This document shows positions 8,486 to 16,839 of a DNA stretch of 64,000 nucleotides, one piece after another; the first letter of the stretch is position 1, and each line of letters opens with the position of its first letter. The stretch is from assembly GCF_004345645.1 (NCBI RefSeq), contig NZ_SLWS01000012.1:310001-374000 (forward strand), in the 5' to 3' direction. Source of the stretch: Actinocrispum wychmicini. Its GTDB lineage: Bacteria > Actinomycetota > Actinomycetes > Mycobacteriales > Pseudonocardiaceae. The notes beneath the pieces are model-generated. The model was not told where the DNA came from and ran no database searches. It worked only from the letters and a program-made list of their open reading frames with translations. Made by a program: the position numbers and the translations under genes.

Positions 8486-9490
8486 TCAGCTGTCATGGGT
8501 CTCCTTGGCCGCTGCGGCGGCGAGCCCCTTGATCAGGTCTTTCGGAGTCATTCCGACGTCCATGACGGTACGCACGAGACCGGCGACAACATGGTCAGGT
8601 ACAGCCTCCTGAGCTATCTCAAGGGCTATCCCTGCCACCACACCGTTGCCGCGGACGAAGGCGCACAGGGCGAGTAGGCAGGCAGGCTCCGCCCGGTATG
8701 GCGACGGCATCTCCCTGGTCAGGTCGGTCCACATCTGCTGCGCTTTCGACCCCTGGGTGAGCCGATCCGGCCTGAGGCACGCGTCCCGGGCCTTCCGGTG
8801 CGACAACGCGACCGCCAAGTCCACCACTCTGTCGTCGTCCAGCGTGAACCGGCCTTCCGCGAGGTCGGCGAACACGTCCTCCACGAGCTTCACGGCGTGG
8901 CCTTCGTCAGGACGCTGGTCCAACGCCTCTCGTATCCGTCGCTCCCGGCGTTTGAGCACCCGAGGGGTGGCCGGTTCGAGGGACCGGCGCAGGTCGGCCC
9001 GGCTCTCATAGGTGATCATCCCGTCCACCGCCGCGGCCGCGGCCAGTTCGGTGCCGTTCGGGTCGGGGAGCAGGCCTTTGCAGCCCACGTCGTCGTAGCA
9101 GTGCCAGTCCGCGCCGTGGCGGATCGTGGACGTCCACATGGCGTGGTTGATGGTCAGCCCAGCTGAGGTGAAGACAGTCGCGATCGCTTGTACGAAGGTC
9201 AGATGCGGCAATGGTGGCGGCGTCTCCTCGGCCTCACCGACGATGATCACGCTGACCGCCTTGGCTTTCGCGCGCGTCATGAGGTGTTTGAGTTGTTCGG
9301 CCACGTCCCAATGGTGATTCGGCGGCGGCAGGTCGGTTCTGGCGCAGACGGTGATCTGCTTGCCGTTCTTGCCGGCGTGCACACAGATGACGACGGATTC
9401 GGCGGGTCGGTAGCCGAGGATGTGTGGGACCGCCGCGATCAGTTCGCCTGGGTCGCGGAGTCGGATGTTGGGGTGCTGTGTCGCTTGCAT
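8486..9490 (-). CDS. DUF4192 family protein
   Basis: 334 residues from the ATG at 9490. The N terminus (LRDPGELIAAVPHILGYRPAE) is the hallmark of DUF4192, a family widespread in actinobacteria and without a known biochemical role. The C-terminal half is helical with an Ala-rich end. In-frame reading continues upstream to a TTG at 9550, but that would translate through a DnaA box and has no ribosome-binding site, so the ATG is preferred. The two DnaA boxes lie 52-79 bp upstream of this start, which suggests coupling to replication. Confidence 0.8.
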   Translation of the reverse strand: MQATQHPNIRLRDPGELIAAVPHILGYRPAESVVICVHAGKNGKQITVCARTDLPPPNHHWDVAEQLKHLMTRAKAKAVSVIIVGEAEETPPPLPHLTFVQAIATVFTSAGLTINHAMWTSTIRHGADWHCYDDVGCKGLLPDPNGTELAAAAAVDGMITYESRADLRRSLEPATPRVLKRRERRIREALDQRPDEGHAVKLVEDVFADLAEGRFTLDDDRVVDLAVALSHRKARDACLRPDRLTQGSKAQQMWTDLTREMPSPYRAEPACLLALCAFVRGNGVVAGIALEIAQEAVPDHVVAGLVRTVMDVGMTPKDLIKGLAAAAAKETHDS

Positions 9491-9541
9491 GGTTCGACTT
9501 TGTCGGGCGGGTTCGGTTGGGGCCAGGTGTTCGGTGTCGGG

Positions 9542-9569
9542 TGTGGACAAGTTGGGGGGATGTGGACAA
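9542..9569. promoter_or_regulatory. Pair of DnaA boxes
   Basis: Two identical 9-mers TGTGGACAA (9542-9550 and 9561-9569) lie in the same orientation, 10 bp apart. The reverse complement TTGTCCACA is the consensus DnaA box of high-GC actinobacteria such as Streptomyces. They sit between the DUF4192 gene and the DUF1453-like gene. Two boxes are too few for oriC, so a regulatory or titration role is more likely. Confidence 0.6.
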
Positions 9570-9637
9570 CTCGGGGTCAGGACGGGGGTTGGGCGCCGAG
9601 ATTGTCGGTGGGGTCTGGTACTGGGCGCTCCACCCGT

Positions 9638-9659
9638 GGGTTGAGGGGAGATTCAACCC
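9638..9659 (+). other. Stem-loop in the leader of the DUF1453-like gene
   Basis: A 7-bp perfect stem GGGTTGA / TCAACCC with an 8-nt purine-rich loop lies 68 nt before the ATG at 9728. It could be part of the 5' UTR or a weak terminator; no partner sequence shows a riboswitch. Confidence 0.35.
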
Positions 9660-9727
9660 GTCCGCTGAGGCGAATCGCTGGCCCGCGCCGCATCCTGGTT
9701 CTCAGGAGAAACACCGAAGGAGTCACG

Positions 9728-10225
9728 ATGTCGCTGTCCACCACCCTGCTGATCGCCATCGGCGCGTTCCTACTGGTGCTGCGGGTGATCACCAAGCAGA
9801 TCAAAGGCAGCACCGTCACTGTGCGCGGGCTTGCCCTGGTACCGCTCATCCTGCTGGTTGTCGGTCTGCTGGGCGCGAAGGACGTCATCACCGCCGTCAG
9901 CTCGCGTGACCTCGTACTGCTTCTGCTCGACCTCGTTCTGCTCGCCGCACTGGGTGCCGCGCGCGGCGCGAGCGTGACCGTGACCGAAAAGGACGGTGGC
10001 GCGTTCCAGAAAGGTACGAAGTGGACACTCGTGCTCTGGATCGCCACCATCGGGGCACGGGTCGCCTTGATCATCGCCGACCATGCGCTCGGTATGGATC
10101 CCGCGCTCGCCAACTCCACATTCGCCGCCACCTTGGGCGTCACCCTCGGCGCGCAGAACTGGATGATCTTCACACGGACCCGGCGGCTCGGCATCCCTGT
10201 CGCGGCCAGCCGCTCCGGGGGATGA
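9728..10225 (+). CDS. DUF1453/CcdC-like small integral membrane protein
   Basis: 165 residues with four hydrophobic helices (about 5-20, 36-50, 65-85 and 105-125) and short loops, including the N-terminal segment RVITKQIKGS that is typical of the DUF1453 group. The ATG at 9728 has GAAGGAG 5 nt upstream. It lies 7 bp before the histidine kinase gene and is probably co-transcribed with it, so it may be a target or accessory of that system. No catalytic residues can be named. Confidence 0.7.
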   Translation: MSLSTTLLIAIGAFLLVLRVITKQIKGSTVTVRGLALVPLILLVVGLLGAKDVITAVSSRDLVLLLLDLVLLAALGAARGASVTVTEKDGGAFQKGTKWTLVLWIATIGARVALIIADHALGMDPALANSTFAATLGVTLGAQNWMIFTRTRRLGIPVAASRSGG

Positions 10226-10232
10226 TGAAGCC

Positions 10233-11306
10233 ATGCGACGAGGATGGTTGCGCCTGGCTCCCACCGCCATCCTGGTCGTGGCGTTGTTCGCTGCCGGCGA
10301 CCACAGGTCGCTGTGGTCGGCAGGTCTCGCGCTAGCCGCGGTCGTCGGCACGTTGCCACTTGTCTGGCTGAGCTGGATGCCGACATGGATCGTCACGACC
10401 GGGCTGGTGCTCCTCACGTTGGCCGGTCTGGCGATGTCGATCGAGTTCCCGAACGGGTTCGGGATCGCCCTGTCGTTCGTGGCCGCATGGTTCGCCGTTC
10501 GCACGACCAACAAGCTGACCGCGGTCATCGTGCTCCCGGTCAGTTTCGCGGCGATCCTGGCCAGCAACCTGGCCCGCGACCAGAGTTGGCTGGACCTTGT
10601 CGCTGCCGCCGCCGGGTTGGCCGCGGTAGTGCTCGCCGGCGTGGCCAGACGGCAACGCAACGCCCGGATCGAACAGACCGAACTGGCCCTGGCCCGTGCC
10701 CAGACGGCGCGTGAGGAGCACGCCAGAGCCGCCGCTCTCGCCGAACGAGCCCGGATCGCGCGGGAGATGCACGACGTCCTGGCCCACTCCCTCGCCGGGC
10801 TGGCCTTGAACCTGCAAGGCGCGCGCCTGGTCCTGGTGCGCGACGGCGCCAGCGAGGAGGCCATCCAGCAGGTCGAACGGGCCCAGCGGCTCGCCACCGA
10901 CGGGCTCGCCGAGGCCCGTCGAGCGGTCGCGGCCCTGCGGTCGGATCGGCAACGGTCCGTCAAGGACCTCGCGGCGCAGTACGGACCAGATGCGAACCTG
11001 CAGGTCATCGGGGACGCGGGCGACCTGCCGGAAGATGCCGAGGACACGCTGTACCGGGCGGCTCAGGAGACGTTGACCAACGTCCGCAAGCACGCGCCGG
11101 GTGCGAAGGTCGAAATCCGGCTTGAACACGGAGACCACGAGGTGGCGCTCACGGTGACCAATCACGGAGGCAGGCGAGCGGCGCCGAGCAGGGACCCGGG
11201 ATACGGTCTGACCGGGATGCGGGAACGTGCCCAACTGCTTGGCGGCACGTTCGAAGCCGGACCGGTGGAGGACGGATGGCGCGTGCACCTGACGGTACCT
11301 CGATGA
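10233..11306 (+). CDS. NarL-type membrane sensor histidine kinase
   Basis: 357 residues. The N terminus has about five hydrophobic helices (residues 10-135) with almost no extracytoplasmic loop, so the signal is likely sensed in the membrane. A linker coiled coil leads into a HisKA_3 domain with the phospho-accepting H180 in AREMHDVLAHSL. The ATPase domain has the N box (ETLTNVRKHA) and a G box (GYGLTGMRER). This architecture pairs with LuxR-type regulators, here the gene at 11548. Unusually, about 240 bp separate kinase and regulator. Confidence 0.88.
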   Translation: MRRGWLRLAPTAILVVALFAAGDHRSLWSAGLALAAVVGTLPLVWLSWMPTWIVTTGLVLLTLAGLAMSIEFPNGFGIALSFVAAWFAVRTTNKLTAVIVLPVSFAAILASNLARDQSWLDLVAAAAGLAAVVLAGVARRQRNARIEQTELALARAQTAREEHARAAALAERARIAREMHDVLAHSLAGLALNLQGARLVLVRDGASEEAIQQVERAQRLATDGLAEARRAVAALRSDRQRSVKDLAAQYGPDANLQVIGDAGDLPEDAEDTLYRAAQETLTNVRKHAPGAKVEIRLEHGDHEVALTVTNHGGRRAAPSRDPGYGLTGMRERAQLLGGTFEAGPVEDGWRVHLTVPR

Positions 11307-11461
11307 TCATGCACGCCGTCGCCCACACGCCACGTCGTAGACCTATTGCGTTGCCACACGGGCGCCGCCTCCACGCGCGCGTGACAGCCCCCACCCTCTC
11401 CGGGGGCACCCCGATGGGACAATCGTATCGGGGGTTCATGATCAATATGGGTTTGTTGGCT

Positions 11462-11499
11462 GTGAGTCCGGATGAACGGTCCTTTCGTTCGGGGTTCAC
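11462..11499. repeat. Imperfect interrupted palindrome between kinase and regulator
   Basis: Nested inverted repeats: GTGA (11462-11465) with TCAC (11496-11499), and GAACG (11474-11478) with CGTTC (11486-11490) around a GTCCTTT centre. It lies 49 bp before the regulator start. It could be an operator or a copy of a dispersed intergenic repeat; no second copy was noticed in this window. Confidence 0.35.
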
Positions 11500-11547
11500 T
11501 CGGGTGGGTGTTGAGGGTGGGGTGGGGTGATGGTGGCAGGGAGTGGC

Positions 11548-12186
11548 ATGGTTCGGGTTGTGCTCGCCGATGACCAGTCCGTTGTGCGGGAGGGGCTGGT
11601 GACGCTTCTTGGCCTGCTGCCGGGCATCGAGGTGGTCGGGGCGGCCGCTGACGGGGATGAGGCGCTACGGCTCGTCGCCGCGCAGCAGCCGAATGTGCTG
11701 CTCGTCGATCTGAAGATGCCCAACCGGGATGGGGTGTCGACCACTTCCGCGGTCCGGGCGGGTTTCCCGGACACCGAGGTGGTCGTGCTGACCACGTACG
11801 CCGATGACGAGTCGTTGCTCGCCGCTTTGCGGGCCGGCGCGCGGGGTTTCCTCACCAAGGACGCGGACGCGGAGTCCATTGCGCACGCGCTGCGGTCCGC
11901 CGCCGCTGGGTTGTCCATTGTCGACGGTGACTTGCAGGAGCGGTTGGTGGCGTCGGTGGGCACTCGGCATCCCGTTGAGCGGCCGGATGACGGGTTGACG
12001 CCGCGTGAGGTGGACGTGCTCCAGTTGATCGCCGCTGGACTGTCCAATGGGGAGATCGCGAAACACCTCGTGGTGAGCGAGGCGACCGTCAAGACACATG
12101 TGAACCACTTGTTCGCCAAGTTGGGTCTGCGTGATCGCGCGCAGGCCGTGAGTTACGCGTACCGGACCGGCCTCGTTCAGCCTTAG
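11548..12186 (+). CDS. NarL/LuxR-family response regulator
   Basis: 212 residues: a receiver domain with acidic pair D8/D9, phospho-acceptor D54 (LLVDLKMPN), a conserved Thr in VVLTTYAD and Lys in LTKDAD, then a LuxR-type helix-turn-helix (LTPREVDVLQLIAAGLSNGEIA). It is the expected partner of the kinase at 10233. The ATG at 11548 fits the family start (MVRVVLADDQ) and has AGGGAG 4 nt upstream; an ATG at 11530 would add six residues. The stop TAG shares two bases with the stop of the convergent GH36 gene. Confidence 0.88.
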   Translation: MVRVVLADDQSVVREGLVTLLGLLPGIEVVGAAADGDEALRLVAAQQPNVLLVDLKMPNRDGVSTTSAVRAGFPDTEVVVLTTYADDESLLAALRAGARGFLTKDADAESIAHALRSAAAGLSIVDGDLQERLVASVGTRHPVERPDDGLTPREVDVLQLIAAGLSNGEIAKHLVVSEATVKTHVNHLFAKLGLRDRAQAVSYAYRTGLVQP

Positions 12187-14246
12187 GACTTCCTGGTCAG
12201 GTGGATCATGGTGCTGGCGTAGTCGCCTGGGGGGAGGGTGGGTTCGAGGCCGTGGTGCAGGAGGACTGCGCCTTCGTAGACGGCGGAGGATGTCCGGTAT
12301 TCGGCTGTGGGGTCGAGGGCTTTGAGGCGCAGGGGCAGTGGGGGGAGGCCGAAGTTCGCCGTTGGGCGCCAGACGAGGACGACGGTTTCGTTCTCCAGGA
12401 CGTACTGGACCGCGGTGATGGGGCCGGCGGTCAGGTTGTACTGGACGCCGTGTTGGACGATGTGGCGGATCGATTTGTAGGCGGCCAGGTGTTCGCGGGC
12501 CTCGGCCAGTTCCGGGGCGGTCCAGGTGAGGAGGTTTCCGCCGATGCCGAGGATTCCGGCCATCGCCACGTGGAACCGGAAGGCGAGGGGGACGTTCCGG
12601 CCGGTGAGTGGGTTGGGGCTGTCGGTGACCCAGGCGGACATTGTTCTGGCCGGGTAGATGTGGGTGTAGCCGTGGTGGATCGCCAGTCGGTCCAGGGCGT
12701 CGGTGTTGTCCGAGGTCCAGGCCTGGTCGGTTCGGGCAAGCATGCCCAGGTCGATTCGGCCGCCGCCGCCTGAGCAGGCCTCGATCCGCAGGTCGGGGTG
12801 GTTCTGGCGGAGGCGGTCGATGATCGCGTGGACGTTGCGGACGTGGTCGATCCAGAGCCGGTCCTGGTCGGGTTCGCCGGGCCAGCCGGCTTCGCTGAAG
12901 GACCGGTTCATGTCCCATTTCAGGAAGTCGATCCCATGCTGCCCCACCAGGTTGTCCAGCCAGTTGTGGGCCCAGTCGGCGACGTCCGGGCGGGCGAAGT
13001 TCAGCACCAGCTGGTTGCGCAGGGTCGTGCGGGAACGGTTGGGCATGTGCAGCACCCAGTCCGGGTGCCGGCGGTACAGTTCGCTGTCCGGGTTCACCAT
13101 TTCCGGCTCCACCCAGAGCCCGAACCGCATCCCCAGCCGGCGCACCTCGGCGATCAGGGGATCCAGGCCGCCGGGGAACTTGGTGGGGTTCACGGTCCAG
13201 TCGCCCAGGCCGGCGGCGTCGTGGGTGCGGGCGCCGAACCAGCCGTCGTCCATCACGAACAGTTCGCAGCCGAGGGCCGCGGCGCGGGCCGCCAGGCGTT
13301 TCTGGTTGTCCGCAGTCACGTCGAACCCGGTGGCCTCCCACGAGTTGTACACGACCGGCCGGGTCTCTTCGGAACGCGGCAGGACGTGGTCACGCACATA
13401 CGTGTGCCACCGCCGGCTCGCCGCTTCGATCCCGTCGGCGGCGTACAGGCCCGCGAACACCGGGGTTTCCCAGTCCTCCCCCGGGTTGAGCCGCCAGCTG
13501 ACGCCTTCGTGGCCGAACCCGCCGGAGAAACTCGTCTGCCCGGCCGGGGTGTGCCGCAACGTGATCCGGTGGCTTCCGCTCCACGCCAACGCGCCGCTCC
13601 ACACCTCGTCCCCGTCGGACACCATCAGCCACGGGTTGGCCTGGTGGCTGGACGTGCCGCGGCGTGACCCGAAAACCGTTTCACCGTACGGAACTGGTGT
13701 CGACTGCAGTCGGAACTCCGACGACCATCTGCCAACCGTGTACGTCATTTCGTAGCCGACGCGAAACGGCAGGGACCACGACGCCGAGTCGGTCCGGAGC
13801 AGCGTGATCGGGTCCGAAGTGGCTGTGTGGCGCAAGGTTGTCCAGCGCTCGATCACGTCCGTTCCGGACCGGACCCGGTAGTGCAACACGACCTCGAGCG
13901 GGTAGTGCCGGTCGACGAAACGGATCGCCAGATGGCCTTCGTCGACCGTGTGGTCGACGTATCGCCATTCGAACGCACGGACCCCGTCAACGAACCGGAC
14001 CTGAAGTGACGGCGTGTCGAACCGGGCGCCGCCCTCCACCACGAGTTCCTCGTCCGTGGTGCCGTCGAAGCTGGTGATCATCGGCAGGACCGGCCGACGG
14101 ACCGTCAGCGCCTGCCCGAGGGTCAACGCCGGACCCCAGTAGACGTGCCGCGGGCTGTCCGAGGCGTCCAGCCTTACGGTGTACGACGTGGTGTCCGTGG
14201 TCAGCAGCCAGAGCCGCGAGTCGGCGTCGAACAGCACGTCAGCCAT
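12183..14246 (-). CDS. GH36 alpha-galactosidase
   Basis: A 687-residue glycoside hydrolase family 36 protein: an N-terminal beta-sandwich (about 1-320), a TIM barrel, and a small C-terminal beta domain. The nucleophile Asp is in FLKWDMNRSF and the acid/base Asp in WTSDNTDALDR, preceded by the Gly-rich CSGGGGR. No signal peptide, so it hydrolyses imported alpha-galactosides (melibiose, raffinose type) in the cytoplasm and yields galactose for GalK. The ATG at 14246 has AAGGA 6 nt upstream. It is divergent from the ROK regulator over a palindromic operator. Confidence 0.93.
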   Translation of the reverse strand: MADVLFDADSRLWLLTTDTTSYTVRLDASDSPRHVYWGPALTLGQALTVRRPVLPMITSFDGTTDEELVVEGGARFDTPSLQVRFVDGVRAFEWRYVDHTVDEGHLAIRFVDRHYPLEVVLHYRVRSGTDVIERWTTLRHTATSDPITLLRTDSASWSLPFRVGYEMTYTVGRWSSEFRLQSTPVPYGETVFGSRRGTSSHQANPWLMVSDGDEVWSGALAWSGSHRITLRHTPAGQTSFSGGFGHEGVSWRLNPGEDWETPVFAGLYAADGIEAASRRWHTYVRDHVLPRSEETRPVVYNSWEATGFDVTADNQKRLAARAAALGCELFVMDDGWFGARTHDAAGLGDWTVNPTKFPGGLDPLIAEVRRLGMRFGLWVEPEMVNPDSELYRRHPDWVLHMPNRSRTTLRNQLVLNFARPDVADWAHNWLDNLVGQHGIDFLKWDMNRSFSEAGWPGEPDQDRLWIDHVRNVHAIIDRLRQNHPDLRIEACSGGGGRIDLGMLARTDQAWTSDNTDALDRLAIHHGYTHIYPARTMSAWVTDSPNPLTGRNVPLAFRFHVAMAGILGIGGNLLTWTAPELAEAREHLAAYKSIRHIVQHGVQYNLTAGPITAVQYVLENETVVLVWRPTANFGLPPLPLRLKALDPTAEYRTSSAVYEGAVLLHHGLEPTLPPGDYASTMIHLTRKS

Positions 14247-14255
14247 GCCGAATCC

Positions 14256-14276
14256 TTAATTTCTTGACGAAGTTAA
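14256..14276. promoter_or_regulatory. Palindromic operator between GH36 and ROK genes
   Basis: The half-sites TTAATTTC (14256-14263) and GAAGTTAA (14269-14276) form an inverted repeat with 7 of 8 matches and a 5-bp spacer. It is an AT-rich island in a 70% GC genome and resembles known ROK-repressor operators. It covers the -35 of the ROK gene and the leader of the GH36 gene, so one site could control both. Confidence 0.65.
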
Positions 14277-14293
14277 TTTATTCACCCTACGCT
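14264..14293 (+). promoter_or_regulatory. Promoter of the ROK gene (-35 TTGACG, -10 TACGCT)
   Basis: TTGACG (14264-14269) and TACGCT (14288-14293) are 18 bp apart. The -10 ends 8 nt before the ATG at 14302, which gives a leaderless transcript. The -35 lies in the operator spacer, so repressor binding would block it (autorepression). Confidence 0.6.
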
Positions 14294-14301
14294 AGCCGAC
14301 C

Positions 14302-15459
14302 ATGACACCCCGCCGCCAGACGCCCCGGGTGCCCGTCACCAGCCCGGCGGCCGCCACGGTGTTCACCACGGTCCTCACCGAGGGACCCGTGTCGCGGGTG
14401 GACGTCGCCCGACGCACCGGGTTGTCCTCAGCGGCGGTAACCAAGGCGGCGCGGCCGCTGATCGAGGCCGGTTACCTGACCGAGCTGGACTCGGCGACCA
14501 CCGGTGTCGGCCGGCCGGCGAGCCCGCTGGAGGTCGTGGCCGACCGGGAGTTCTTCGTCGGCGTCAAGATCACTCACGACGAGCTGATCGGCGTCGTCAC
14601 CGATCTGCGCGCGCGGATCCGGGTGTCCGGACACCTGCCGCTGACCTCGCGCAAGGTCGACGCGGTCGTGTCGAACGTCGGCGAACTCGTCACCGAACTG
14701 CTTAAGGCGCCGAGATACCGCGAACGCACCTCGACCGTGGGCGTCACCGTCGCCGGGGACGTCGATCCCGCCTCCGGTCACGTCAGGTACTCCCCCTTCC
14801 TGCACTGGCGCGACGTGCCGCTGGCCGAGCTGGTCGCCGAGGTGACCGGCCTGGAGGCGACGGTCGGCAACGACGTCAAAGCGATCACGGTCGCCGAGCA
14901 GTGGTTCGGCGCTGGTGTGGGGGCGCCGTCGTTCGCGCTGGTCACTCTCGGCACGGGGATCGGCTGCGGGCTGGTGATCAACGGGGACGTCGTCACCGGG
15001 AGCCACGGCGTGGCCGGCGAGATCGGGCACATCCCGGTGAGCGGCGACGGGCCACTGTGCCACTGCGGCGCCACCGGATGCGTCGAGGCGATCGCGTCAA
15101 CGGACGCGATCGTCGCGCAGGCCAGGACGGCGACCGGTGAACCCGGCCTGACCATGGCCGAGGTGATCACCGGCGCCCGGCTCGGCGATGTGGCGCTGCG
15201 GCGGGTGTTCGCCAGGGCTGGCGTGGCCATCGGCCGCGGCCTGGCCGCGATGGCGAACCTGACCGGGCCCGAACGGATCATCGTGTCCGGCGAGGGGCTG
15301 GACGCGTACGACCTGTTCGCCGACGAGATCAGGGAAACGTTTGCCACGCACGCGTTCGGCGCCGCGGCGGAATGCGAGCTCATCCTGCGTCCGCTGCCGT
15401 TCGAGGAGTGGGCGCGCGGTGCGGCGGCCATCGCGGTGCGGACGCTGTTCCTCTCCTGA
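14302..15459 (+). CDS. ROK-family transcriptional repressor
   Basis: 385 residues: an N-terminal winged helix (about 15-75, RVDVARRTGLSSAAVTKAARPL) followed by a ROK sugar-kinase-like domain. The ROK zinc motif is present (CHCGATGCVE, near 253-262), as are the signature GHIPV and the sugar-binding EIGH. ROK repressors release DNA when they bind a sugar. Flanked by GH36 (divergent) and GH27 (21 bp downstream, same strand), it is very probably the regulator of alpha-galactoside use. The inducer is inferred to be galactose or a galactoside. Confidence 0.9.
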   Translation: MTPRRQTPRVPVTSPAAATVFTTVLTEGPVSRVDVARRTGLSSAAVTKAARPLIEAGYLTELDSATTGVGRPASPLEVVADREFFVGVKITHDELIGVVTDLRARIRVSGHLPLTSRKVDAVVSNVGELVTELLKAPRYRERTSTVGVTVAGDVDPASGHVRYSPFLHWRDVPLAELVAEVTGLEATVGNDVKAITVAEQWFGAGVGAPSFALVTLGTGIGCGLVINGDVVTGSHGVAGEIGHIPVSGDGPLCHCGATGCVEAIASTDAIVAQARTATGEPGLTMAEVITGARLGDVALRRVFARAGVAIGRGLAAMANLTGPERIIVSGEGLDAYDLFADEIRETFATHAFGAAAECELILRPLPFEEWARGAAAIAVRTLFLS

Positions 15460-15480
15460 CCGAAAGCGCAAAGGAGCGCC

Positions 15481-16833
15481 ATGCTGAAAAGATCGCTCAC
15501 GGTGTTGCTCGGCGCCATGCTCACGGCGACCGCCGCGGTCCCGGCTTCGGCGTCCCCGGACCGCTGGGGCGAAGCGCCGTACATGGGCTGGAGCAGTTGG
15601 AGCATGCAGTCCAGCAAGTATCCGGGCCTGAACGACAAAGGCAGCTACAGCTACCTGACCGAGGCGAACGTACTCAAGCAGGCGGACGCGGTCGCGGCGA
15701 ACCTGAAAAGGTACGGGTACCAGTACATCAACATCGACGCCGGCTGGTGGGCCGACTGGAGCTGGAACTTCGGATACGACCGGAACGGCCGGCCGGCACC
15801 GAACCCGGAACGGTTCCCGCACGGGATGAAGTACGTCGCGGACCACATCCACCGCGAGGGCCTCAAGGCGGGCATCTACATCCCGGTCGGACTCGCGAAA
15901 GCCGTGTACGACAACGGCGACTTCCCAGTGGCCGGCGCACCTGGGTGCGGCACGCACGACGTCGTGTACCCGGATCTGCGGACCACGAACGGGTGGGACA
16001 GCTCGTACAAGATTGACTTCTCGAAACCGTGCGCGCAGAAGTACATCGACTCGATCGCGTCGATGTTCGCCGGCTGGGGCTACGACTTCCTGAAGATCGA
16101 CGGCGTCGGACCGGGCTCATGGAAGAGCGGGCCGCAGTACGACAACCGGGACGAGATCGCCGCGTACGACAAGTCGTTCCGGAAGACCGGCCGGGATGTG
16201 CACATCGAACTGTCCTGGGCCTTGGACATCGACTACATCGCCGACTGGCGCAAGCACTCCCAGGGCTGGCGGATCGACACGGATGTCGAGTGCTACTGCG
16301 ACAGTTTGGTGACGTGGGACAACTCGGTGAAGGGCCGGTGGAACGACCTACCGGCGTGGCTCCGGTACTCCGGTCCCGGCGGCTGGCACGACCTCGACTC
16401 GCTGGACGTCGGCAACGCGAAGATGGACGGCATCACACCGGACGAGCGCTACAGCTACATGACGCTGTGGGCGATCACCTCCGCGCCGCTGTACACCGGC
16501 GACGACGTGACCCAGCTCGACGACCTCGGCCGGAAACTCCTGACGAACCGCGAAGTGATCGCGATCGACCAGCAGGGCCGCCCGGCGAAACCGGTGCGGG
16601 CCGGTGGGGACCAGCAGGTGTGGTGGACCCGGAACCGCGACGGTTCCTACACGGTCGCGTTGTTCAACCTGGGGCCGGCCGCGGCGACGGTTCGCGCGAA
16701 CTGGAGCGATTTCGGGTTCGGCGGGCGCAAACAGGTCCGGGACGTGTGGGCGGACCGCGATCTCGGCCGGTTCACCGACGGCTACCAGGCGACCATCCCC
16801 AGCCACGGCACCCAGCTGCTGAAGGTCTGGTGA
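15481..16833 (+). CDS. Secreted GH27 alpha-galactosidase
   Basis: 450 residues with a Sec signal peptide (cleavage near ASA-SP at 24-25), then a GH27 barrel and a C-terminal beta domain. The entry motif YMGWSSW is followed by the nucleophile Asp in YDFLKIDGVG and the acid/base Asp in WRIDTDVE. It would act outside the cell on alpha-galactosides of plant polymers. It has AAAGGAG 5 nt before the ATG and follows the ROK gene by 21 bp, so it is likely in its operon. Together with GH36 it gives an outside/inside division of labour. Confidence 0.92.
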   Translation: MLKRSLTVLLGAMLTATAAVPASASPDRWGEAPYMGWSSWSMQSSKYPGLNDKGSYSYLTEANVLKQADAVAANLKRYGYQYINIDAGWWADWSWNFGYDRNGRPAPNPERFPHGMKYVADHIHREGLKAGIYIPVGLAKAVYDNGDFPVAGAPGCGTHDVVYPDLRTTNGWDSSYKIDFSKPCAQKYIDSIASMFAGWGYDFLKIDGVGPGSWKSGPQYDNRDEIAAYDKSFRKTGRDVHIELSWALDIDYIADWRKHSQGWRIDTDVECYCDSLVTWDNSVKGRWNDLPAWLRYSGPGGWHDLDSLDVGNAKMDGITPDERYSYMTLWAITSAPLYTGDDVTQLDDLGRKLLTNREVIAIDQQGRPAKPVRAGGDQQVWWTRNRDGSYTVALFNLGPAAATVRANWSDFGFGGRKQVRDVWADRDLGRFTDGYQATIPSHGTQLLKVW

Positions 16834-16839
16834 CCACCA

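Noticed and set aside
9491..9550. TTG start at 9550 for the DUF4192 gene
   Set aside because: It would translate through a DnaA box, has no ribosome-binding site, and lies before the conserved family N terminus.
9542..9569. Replication origin
   Set aside because: Only two DnaA boxes, no AT-rich unwinding region, no dnaA/dnaN neighbours.
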